DNA of 64,000 bases, taken from Zoogloea sp. 1C4 (GTDB taxonomy: Bacteria; Pseudomonadota; Gammaproteobacteria; Burkholderiales; Rhodocyclaceae). The notes under the pieces are model-generated. The model did not search any database. It was given only the letters and a program-made list of their open reading frames with translations, and had not been told where the DNA came from. This document shows positions 53,297 through 62,000 of the stretch, one piece after another. Every line of letters starts with the position of its first letter. Position 1 is the stretch's first letter. The stretch covers positions 98,588 through 162,587 of the forward strand of contig NZ_SSXU01000009.1 of assembly GCF_009469605.1 (NCBI RefSeq). Direction: 5' to 3'. The position numbers were made by a program, and so were the translations under genes.

Positions 53297-56200
53297 TGGC
53301 GAAGGTCATACCCATCGGGCAACCCGCGAACGAATCTGAACGCCAGGCCATCGGTTTCCTTCGGGATCATCTGCCCGATGGTTGGCTGATCTTCCACAAC
53401 TTCGAGATGCGCCAAGGCCAGGAGGTATTCGAGATCGACATCGCCATCCTCGCGCCTCACGCGGTGTATCTGGTGGATGTCAAAGGGACGCGGGGCAACA
53501 TCGATGTGTATGGCTCCAAGTGGTATCCGCAGGGGCGGCAACCGTTTCACTCGCCCCTCGCGAAGCTTCGTCACCACGCGAAGGTGATGGCCAGCTTCAT
53601 CCGCGATAGCAATCCCGGACAGATCGAGCTGCGCAAGGCTCATGTCCATGCCGCCGTGTTGCTCACTGCCGATGACGCCACCGTGTTCGATCAGGCGGGC
53701 ATCGACAGCCCGGACGTGACCGACTTCAAGCACTGCCTGAAATACTTCCGCGACGCGAGCCGCATCCCTGACAACCGGCTGGATAGCATCACCCGTTTCC
53801 ATTCCCAGATCGCCAAGGCGATCACCGGCAACGCCAAGCCCAAGAGCGCGGCGCTGGTGTTCCGCGACTGGCAAGTGGAAGAGAAGCTCGGCGGCACCGA
53901 CCGCTATACCGAGTACCGCGCCAAGCACAACCTGTTGGGCAAGAGCGGCGGCATGGCCCGCCTGCGGGTCTACCAGGCCGACCCGTACCAGGACGAGGCC
54001 GCCCGCAAGGAAGAGTTCAAGAAGATCAGCAACGCCTATCGCGCCGTGGCGCACATGCCGACCCACGCCAATGTGCTAGCGGTGAAGGATCTGTTCGTCT
54101 CCGACGATGAAGACAAGGTGGTGCTGGTCACTGAGGATCTGCCTGGCCAGGCCCTGCGCCTCCACATCAACAAGGTCTCGATGGCGCTGACCTTCGATCA
54201 GAAGCTCCAAGTGATGCGCGACGTGCTGTCGGCCCTGGACCATGCGCACCGGCATGAGGTGATCCACCGCAACCTGACCCCGGACGCCATTCTGCTGACC
54301 AAGGGCGGCCAGGCCCGGGTAACCGATTTCGATTTCGCCAGGGTGGGCAAGAACCGCACCTCTACCATCGCCGATCAGGTGGTGGATGATCTGGATGCTG
54401 CCTACCAGGCTCCAGAGTGCTTCAAGGACCCGACCCAGGCCAGCATTGCCTCCGACCTCTATGCCGCCGGGCTGATCTTTTACGAACTGCTGACCGGCGA
54501 GCTGCCCTTTGAAAGCGTCGACCAGATGATGGAGGCCGATGGCAAGTTCCCCATCAAGCCCTCGGAGCACAAGCCGGACCTGCCCAAGGGGATCGACGAG
54601 TGGTTGCAGAAGTTCTGCGAGTTTGACCCCGAGGAACGGCACACGAGCGCAGCCATCGCTCGCAAGGCCCTGGATGACCTGATTCTGCCCGAGGCCAAGA
54701 ATGACTCCGGCCCGGATGTGAGCGGCCCGGCCGTGGTTGTGCCACAGCTCCCGGATAACCTGATGAACTTGCCGCAGGATTTCATCCTGGCGGATCGCTT
54801 CCGCATTCAGAAGAAGTTGGGTAGCGGCGGCTTCGGCGTTGCCTACAAGGTGTTCGATTCCCTGGGCGATGTGGTGCGCGTCATCAAACTGGTGACCAAG
54901 GACCGTCGCAGCGTGTACGAACGGCTGCGCCGCGAGTACAAGACCCTGACCAATCTCCCCGAACATCCGCATGTGGTGAAGGTGATCTGGGCGGATCGCA
55001 TGGCCGATGCCAAGCAGACGCCTTACATTGTCTTTGAGTATGTGGAAGGTTTGGATGTTTCCGATCTGATCGATGCCGAGGCGTTGTCGCTGGATGATGC
55101 CGTGCGCATCGTGCGCGAGGCCGCCGAGGGGCTGGCCCATCTCCACAAGCACGGCGTTTACCATCAGGACGTCAAGCCCTCCAATCTGCTATGGACGGAC
55201 AAAGGCGTCCGCATCATCGATTTCAACGTCGCGGTCTCCGAGAACGATGAGGTTCAAGGTGGTGGCGGCACGCGCCGTTACCTGCCGCCGGATTACGACT
55301 ACTCCTCCGAGCCGGATGCTTCGGATCGAATGGATCGTGACCTCTATGCCTTGGGCATCTCCTTCTATGAGTGCCTGACCGGCAAGTATCCATTCGACGA
55401 TCCCACGCCGCCGATCAAGACTCAGCCCAGGGACCCCAAGCAGTTCAAAGGCTGCGCCGACCTCAGCTCGTCGCTGGTCAATGTGCTGGCGAAGATGATC
55501 GCGCCGGAGCGCAAGGACCGTTTTGCGTCGGCGGAGGAGTTCTTGATTGCCCTGGCCGAGGTCAAGCGCCTGCGCTCGGTGCTGACGACCGGCGAGATTG
55601 GTGCCGGACCCAAGGTGGTGTCCAAGCTGGGTTTCGAGCCAACCAAGCCCAATACCAACCCCTTTGTCACCCACCTGCTGACGCTCTATAGCCAGAGCCA
55701 GGTGTCCAACGCAGGCACCCGTGGCCTCGACGAAGTTGGCAAGGCCACCTACGTGCCGACCTATCTGGACGAGAAGCTCAAGCCCGCGCTGCTCAAGGGC
55801 GAGTTCCGTTTGGTAATCATCAGCGGTAACGCCGGTGACGGCAAGACGGCCTTCATCCAGCAGTTCGAGGCCTTTGCCGAGAGCAAGGGCGCACAGATGC
55901 AGCGCGGCGCGAATGGGGCTGTGTTCCAGCTCAAGGGGCATACCTACCAAAGCAACTACGACGGCAGCCAGGATGAAGGCGACGAGCGCAACGATGCCGT
56001 GCTTCAGAAGTTCTTCGCTCCCTTCGCGGGCAAGGATGCCTCCGGCTGGCCCGAGAATCAGACCCGCCTGATCGCCATCAACGAGGGACGGCTGGTCGAC
56101 TTCTTCCTTGAGCATGAAGAAGAGTTCCCGTTGCTCGCCAAGCAGATCCAGCATGGCTTGGCCGGAGCTGCTCCGGAAGGCGGTATCGCAGTTATCAACC

Positions 56201-57453
56201 TCAACCTGCGCTCGGTGGTCGCCGAACCCGAGGAAGGTCAGCCTTCGATTCTGGAGCGGCTGATCGCCCGCATGACGCAGCAGGAATACTGGCAGGCATG
56301 CGACAAGTGCGATCTCAAGGGCAAATGCTACGCCTATCACAACGCCCGGACCTTCCAGGACCCGGTTGCCGGTCCCAAGGTGATCGAACGCCTGAAGATG
56401 CTCTACACCATCACCCACCTGCGCGGCCGACTGCACATCACCATGCGCGACCTTCGTTCGGCGCTGGCCTTCATGCTGGTAGGCACCCAGGATTGCGACG
56501 GCATTCACCACCTCTATCAGAACGGCGGAGAAGAAACCCAGAATCGCATCCTTGACGGTTTCTATTTCAACTCGTGGCTTGGTGGGGCGGAAGGATCCAA
56601 TGACCGGCTGATTGCCTTGCTGCGCGAGATTGACGTTGCCGAAGTCAGCAATCCCGATCTGGACCGCGAGCTTGGCTTCCTCAATCCCAAGACCAAGGCC
56701 ATGAGCCGCTTCTCGTTCGCGGAGCGGGCTGGGTACGACGATGAACTTGTGGCGACGCTGTTCCGCAATCTGCCTCGCGATTACTCGTCGAAGAACCGTG
56801 CTCGACTGATCGCCAAGCACCGCAATTATCTATCGCATATGCGCCGTCGCCATTTCTTTGAGCGACGCGACATCGGCTGGAAGGAGATGCTGCCATATGG
56901 AAGCATCGATCCCTTCCTGGATGCCATTGAGCAGCCGGGAGCAAAAAGCGCAGATGAGGTTACCGCCATTCTTCGAGCCATCAACCGGGGCGAAGGTCTG
57001 AGCGATCCGGCGCGTTTGGGCAACCAGTTGGCGCTGCGTGTTCGCCAGGTGGATAAGGGCACCATCCGCAGTTACCGTCTCTTTGACGGCGACCATTTCA
57101 CGCTCCGCACCGAGCAGGAAACAGCGGCTCATCCTTTCCTTGAATGCCTGTCTCAGGCGCTGGTGCTGCTTTACGACTCCGGCGACGGGCACAAGGCCAG
57201 CCTGCGCATCAATCTTGACATCTATGAAATGCTGATGCGGCTCAACAACGGCTACCGTCCCAGCATCGAGGAACAGGAAGGTTTCTTGTTAAGTCTGGCT
57301 GTATTTAAAAACCTGTTATCTGCTGCACTCTATCAAGAAGTTCTGCTGACGGAAAATGGGCTCCGGTTCTACCAGATAAACAGAAAAGAGGATGGCGTAT
57401 TGGCATTGGGTGTTTCTGAAAAGGGGGCTGAATATCATGTCAATCAAGGGTAG
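53296..57453 (+). CDS. MAD6-like giant: NERD nuclease, pseudokinase, kinase and P-loop ATPase
   Basis: A 1385-residue protein with four parts. (1) NERD-type PD-(D/E)xK domain, residues ~1-170, with D48 and D61-V-K63. (2) Kinase fold ~190-465 whose catalytic loop reads HRNLTP (H324-R-N326, Asn in place of Asp) and whose Mg loop is DFD, so probably a pseudokinase. (3) Kinase ~500-760 with glycine loop LGSGGFGVAYK, K531, an HQDVKPSN catalytic loop (D625) and DFN for DFG. (4) ATPase from ~835 with Walker A GNAGDGKT (844-851), then ~540 residues with a C-x2-C...C cluster near 1000 (CDKCDLKGKC). PglW of BREX type 2 also pairs NERD and kinase, but here the operon fits MADS. Confidence 0.85.
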   Translation: MAKVIPIGQPANESERQAIGFLRDHLPDGWLIFHNFEMRQGQEVFEIDIAILAPHAVYLVDVKGTRGNIDVYGSKWYPQGRQPFHSPLAKLRHHAKVMASFIRDSNPGQIELRKAHVHAAVLLTADDATVFDQAGIDSPDVTDFKHCLKYFRDASRIPDNRLDSITRFHSQIAKAITGNAKPKSAALVFRDWQVEEKLGGTDRYTEYRAKHNLLGKSGGMARLRVYQADPYQDEAARKEEFKKISNAYRAVAHMPTHANVLAVKDLFVSDDEDKVVLVTEDLPGQALRLHINKVSMALTFDQKLQVMRDVLSALDHAHRHEVIHRNLTPDAILLTKGGQARVTDFDFARVGKNRTSTIADQVVDDLDAAYQAPECFKDPTQASIASDLYAAGLIFYELLTGELPFESVDQMMEADGKFPIKPSEHKPDLPKGIDEWLQKFCEFDPEERHTSAAIARKALDDLILPEAKNDSGPDVSGPAVVVPQLPDNLMNLPQDFILADRFRIQKKLGSGGFGVAYKVFDSLGDVVRVIKLVTKDRRSVYERLRREYKTLTNLPEHPHVVKVIWADRMADAKQTPYIVFEYVEGLDVSDLIDAEALSLDDAVRIVREAAEGLAHLHKHGVYHQDVKPSNLLWTDKGVRIIDFNVAVSENDEVQGGGGTRRYLPPDYDYSSEPDASDRMDRDLYALGISFYECLTGKYPFDDPTPPIKTQPRDPKQFKGCADLSSSLVNVLAKMIAPERKDRFASAEEFLIALAEVKRLRSVLTTGEIGAGPKVVSKLGFEPTKPNTNPFVTHLLTLYSQSQVSNAGTRGLDEVGKATYVPTYLDEKLKPALLKGEFRLVIISGNAGDGKTAFIQQFEAFAESKGAQMQRGANGAVFQLKGHTYQSNYDGSQDEGDERNDAVLQKFFAPFAGKDASGWPENQTRLIAINEGRLVDFFLEHEEEFPLLAKQIQHGLAGAAPEGGIAVINLNLRSVVAEPEEGQPSILERLIARMTQQEYWQACDKCDLKGKCYAYHNARTFQDPVAGPKVIERLKMLYTITHLRGRLHITMRDLRSALAFMLVGTQDCDGIHHLYQNGGEETQNRILDGFYFNSWLGGAEGSNDRLIALLREIDVAEVSNPDLDRELGFLNPKTKAMSRFSFAERAGYDDELVATLFRNLPRDYSSKNRARLIAKHRNYLSHMRRRHFFERRDIGWKEMLPYGSIDPFLDAIEQPGAKSADEVTAILRAINRGEGLSDPARLGNQLALRVRQVDKGTIRSYRLFDGDHFTLRTEQETAAHPFLECLSQALVLLYDSGDGHKASLRINLDIYEMLMRLNNGYRPSIEEQEGFLLSLAVFKNLLSAALYQEVLLTENGLRFYQINRKEDGVLALGVSEKGAEYHVNQG

Positions 57454-59080
57454 AGACAAGGAGTTCAGAACACCTAAGGTCAGTTATTTGCATTGGCAGC
57501 ACACGGAAATGGATCGTGTGCTGACCATGCTCTTTCCTCGCCTCAAATTCAATGGCTATGGCAGTCGCAAGCCGCCACGCGCAAATATTTTACAGCCAGA
57601 AGAATTTGCAGATGAAATGATGCTGTCCGAAGAGGTTAAGCAGTATTTTGAGGGCTTTGACGAACATCCCTCCATTGTCCACAAGTGGGTAGAGACCGAA
57701 CTTCTTGATGTGGTAAATCGGGGCAAGTCGAATCAAGCTGTCGCCTCTCCGCGCCCGCTTCATGGAGAGACCTACAAATTTCGAAATGCGAAGCACTGCC
57801 GTGATTATGGGGCAGCCGAGCAGATTTATTGGATGCTCTACTATGCCCGCAAAGGCAAGGGCCAGGCCGCCCGAGACACGCTAAAACGCTTCTTTTTCCC
57901 TGGGATTGACCATGTAACCGGTAGGCATGAATCCGGCACGGTCGTCGATGTAGAAACCCAAGCGCTACTTCGCTTCGACTCCCAAGTTACTCAGGACACA
58001 CAGGACTCCAAGGAGCCCGAGCGCTTTCCACCACTTCTGATCGATCAGGCCGACATCATGGCCGACGACATTCTGCGGCTACTGGCCTATGAGCCCTATA
58101 TTCCTCGCTCGGTGCTGGTGGACTATCTCAAAACCCTGATGGCATTCCATCTGGCGCTCTACCACCTCAAGCTGTTGCAGATGCTGCCCAAGCTAGTGAA
58201 GCAGCGCTCGGACAATGCGCTGGAGAGTTCACCTGATCCCGTGGCGCTGGTCGTGGATATGGGGGACATCAACAATCCGCATATGGTCGAGCTGGCTCGC
58301 AAGTCCACTGACCGGCTCTATCGCCAGATTCCTGCCTTTGTGCAGGCCAATTTCGTCGTCAAGAAGCTCGATGAGATGGCGGAATACCTGAGCAAGAAGA
58401 CGGGCAAGCTGGCTACTCCAGGGGGCGGCGTGTTCACCGTCGGCGATCTGGTTTCTCTACTGAAGCCCGAGCACGACGCCGAACTCCAAGCCTACTTCAA
58501 GTTCCGCCTGGCCAGCCTGATCGAGGAATCGACCTCTGGAAACGAGGACATCGATCCGGAGATCCGGGAAGTCACCGCCATGGGCCTTGGTGAGTTCGAA
58601 TCCTTCATCGAAATCCTGATGGCATATCGCGGCAAGTATCACCGCCAGTACATCACTGAGTGCCTGGACTCACTGCTGCTGAAGAACAAGGAGAACGGCC
58701 TGCTGGCCCAATCCCGAACCAAGGGAAGTCCTCGGCGGTTTGTGCTGGGAAGCAAGCTTCTTGAAGTGCTCCTTCAGGTGGCTGTGCTCACTCAGGATGA
58801 CGGGCGTTTCGTGACCCGCGAGGTTCGCATCGAGGAGTTGCTGGCCTTTTTGAGAAGCCGCTACGGCCTTCACATCGACCGGCTGCCGGAAGGAGCACAG
58901 GCCAACGGCAGCATCCTCGACAGACGCGCCCTGCGCCTCAACCTCGAAGCCTTCAAGCGTCGCCTGCGTGAAATCGGGTTCTACGAGGACCTGTCGGATG
59001 CCTACGTGACCCAGAAGGTATCGCCCCGCTATGCGATTGAGAGAAATGACGGAACAGATAAAAACGGGAGGCACGCATGA
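57437..59080 (+). CDS. MAD7-like protein of unknown fold
   Basis: A 547-residue soluble protein, starting MSIKGRDKEFRTPKVSYLH. I recognise no domain and see no nucleotide-binding motif. It is helical and highly charged; notable stretches are AAEQIYWMLYYARKGKGQAARDTLKRFFFPG in pieces, LLIDQADIMADDILRLLAYEP and MAFHLALYHLKLLQMLPKLV. The C-terminal part (FKRRLREIGFYEDLSDAYVTQ) looks like a winged-helix end. Its place between the kinase and the HerA-like gene matches the seventh MADS gene. The first ~200 codons are AT-rich like the end of the kinase gene. The ATG at 57437 was chosen because AGGGGG lies upstream; it overlaps the kinase gene by 17 bp. Confidence 0.75.
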   Translation: MSIKGRDKEFRTPKVSYLHWQHTEMDRVLTMLFPRLKFNGYGSRKPPRANILQPEEFADEMMLSEEVKQYFEGFDEHPSIVHKWVETELLDVVNRGKSNQAVASPRPLHGETYKFRNAKHCRDYGAAEQIYWMLYYARKGKGQAARDTLKRFFFPGIDHVTGRHESGTVVDVETQALLRFDSQVTQDTQDSKEPERFPPLLIDQADIMADDILRLLAYEPYIPRSVLVDYLKTLMAFHLALYHLKLLQMLPKLVKQRSDNALESSPDPVALVVDMGDINNPHMVELARKSTDRLYRQIPAFVQANFVVKKLDEMAEYLSKKTGKLATPGGGVFTVGDLVSLLKPEHDAELQAYFKFRLASLIEESTSGNEDIDPEIREVTAMGLGEFESFIEILMAYRGKYHRQYITECLDSLLLKNKENGLLAQSRTKGSPRRFVLGSKLLEVLLQVAVLTQDDGRFVTREVRIEELLAFLRSRYGLHIDRLPEGAQANGSILDRRALRLNLEAFKRRLREIGFYEDLSDAYVTQKVSPRYAIERNDGTDKNGRHA

Positions 59081-62000
59081 GTAATGCGTTCACCAAGCTT
59101 TCCCAGGATAAGTTGAACGCGGCGGTCGCTTGTCTGCTGTGCCCCCGTATCGAAGCGATCCTGGGTGACCGTGGCCCAGGCCACTGCATGCGGGTCACCG
59201 ATCTCGATGACGAAGTAATGGAGTCGGTCTGCAAGGAACTACGTCGGACCCGGCCCGACGGAAACATCTTTATCCTCGGCAGCCATGATCAGGAGGGCCA
59301 GCCCTTCCGAGTCACTTCCACCAAACTGGTGGAGTTGCGCAACCCGGACGCGAACGGCGAGCTGCGTCAGCCTTTGCTGGTCTTCATACCGACTTCGCTT
59401 CGCACCAGCGCCGAGGACTCTTTCGGTGTGGCGACCTTCGAGGAGCTGACCTTCGCCGGTATCTACGAGGACCTTATCGACTCGCTGCTTGATCGGCTCC
59501 CGACAACACTGGTTGGCCATGCTCGCGATCTTTTGGGCATCCTCACCGAGGAGGAGTGGCTGTTTGCCGACCATGTTTCCCGCGTGCGGTACCTGCTCAC
59601 TGCGCTCGAAAACGGGATTGATGGAGAAACCCTCGGGGCCAGCCTGTATGAATTGACGTTGATTCCAGACTTCAAGCTCTTTGCCGATCCCGGCATGGTC
59701 AATGGCAAGATTCGCCGTAACCTTGGCAGCGTCCGCAGTCTGATGGCCTCGCACAAGTCGGTTCGTGGTCGTATCGCCGATATGGGACTCAGCGACAAGG
59801 CATTGGAGTTGCGACTATTCACCTACTTTGAAAAATACGATGTCCAGGAGCCCGAATCCTGGACGCCGCCCATCGCGACCGACAAGAGCTGGTGGAGCAT
59901 TTCTTTCGACAAGTGGACGTTCCAGGAAGAGCTTTCGCTGGACAAGGTCCTGCTGACAGTGCTGGAGACCGACTTGCCGGTCGTTCAGGAGGATGAGACC
60001 GACGACCAACTCTCCGGCCTCATCGGGCAACAGGTTCTGGTGCCGAACGACCGCCGCAAAATGAACGTGGTGTTCGAGGTTAGCCCTCACCCCGGCAAGG
60101 TCAGCGGGCTTGATCATTTTACGGTTCAGATCATTTCGCAGAATGACGGCCCGGTAGGAAAATCTAAAAAAGTCAAGGCCTGGACGCCGAACCGCCTGCA
60201 ATGCACGACCAACTTGGCCAAGCTCAATAAGATCGAATTCGAGGAAGGCTGGCATTTCATCCGTGTAATGCCTTGGACGGCCGATGGCGATCCGATTCCG
60301 CTGGAAGCGGATTCCGTCTCCGAGGGCGCAAGACGTTCCTACGAGAGCGAACCTTTCTACGTCCTGCCCGGTGGCAACATCGAGGAAGAACCACCGCAAC
60401 GCGCCATACCCATTGAGCAGAGCCTGGAGCATGCGCGTTTCCGGCTGCAACTGACTGCCCTGGGCGATGAACGCGATCCCGATGATATCGCCATCAGTGG
60501 TGTCGCCTGGGCCGAGGGCGGTCGTTCCAAGAAGACCTCTCGCCAGGAAACCCTACACGCAAAATTCGGTCGTGAGGGCGCGGTTCAGATCCCGCTTTCG
60601 CGTATGCTCAAAACCATCGAGCAGCGCGTCTTGGCGGAGCCCAAGCACCCGTCAGGCTGGCGAATGCAGATCAATCTGGATACCGCCGAGCCGCCTTCCG
60701 AGGTTGGACTCACGCTGCCATCTTCCGCCGCGATGGCTTCCTTCCTGGCTGCCCGCGAAGAGTTTTTTGCAGCAGTGCGCAAAGACACTGCCGAGCTGAT
60801 CATGCAGGGGCTTTCGTTCCGCGACTCGGAAAGGGAATGCCTCGCGTATGCTGAAAGCTACCTTGACTTGGTCAGGAACCTCATCCGTCAGGCCGAGACG
60901 ACTTCTGGTGCCGAGCGTCAGCAACACTTGCAAGCGCTCAGAAATGTGCTGGCCGTCGATTCCATTCATGTCATCTTGACCGACTTCGGTGGAAGGCACC
61001 GGGAGGCTGTTTTGGTCTCCCCAACCCATCCGCTCCGTGCCTTGTGGCTGAGCAGTTGGGTCGCCCTGGGTAAGGATTGGATTGAGAAGATCAAGTCAGG
61101 CGGGAAGGATCACATTCCTCACGTCCGTTCCGCGCTGTTGGATGGCCTTGTGCCCTCTGCCTATCCGGTCGGTATTCCCGTCGAGGATGGCCGCATCTTC
61201 ACTCCGGTGGACAACCTGAATGCTTTCTGGGCGCTCTACGCCCCGACGACCGAGGAAAATTCCCGTGGTCTGATGGCGGAAATCTGTTCAGCTCTCGGCT
61301 TGGCCGAGCCCTCTGCGGCGGGATCAGATATTTCCGGACAAGTCATTGCGGACAAGATCGAGCGCTATCTCTCTCAGCATCCCTATGTTCGAGAGTTATC
61401 ACTGAACATCTTCAACCCCGGGGCCGGCTCGGTGATTGCGGAGGCTCTGCTATCGCTCCAGCAGAAGCGCGAGCATGCCGATTTGCGCTATGACGTGCGG
61501 CTCTTTACCACCGATCCCGACTCACCTGTTTTGGGCGAGGCACTTGAGTCGATGGTCCGTCCCGGAGCCACGGTAAACGAGGCCGCCGACGCATTTGCGA
61601 CCTCAACGGGCAGCCATCTGTTCTCCAAGCTGAACTTGGCCAAGCACCCACTGAATGAATTCCATGCAAATTCCAAGGAGTTCCCGGCGCACATCAGTGT
61701 TCTTCTGGATGTGTTTCCCGCCGAGGAGCTTTCCATTGCAGAGAAGCCGATGGGGGTGACCCCGCTGCATGGGCTGATACAGGACTTCGACACTGAGTTC
61801 GTTGATGACGATTCGGGGACCTTCTGGAACAAGCGGCCGATTGTCGGGCGCTCCCTCGGCGCGGACAACCATGCGGCGTGCTTCGATTTGCTGTCGTCCC
61901 TGAGCCGACACCTCTGTTTTGCTACCTCAGCGGTTGCTGCTTCTGGTGCCAGCTTCAAGGCTGTGCCTGTGGTGACCCTTGGCCTCGATGTGGCCCAACG

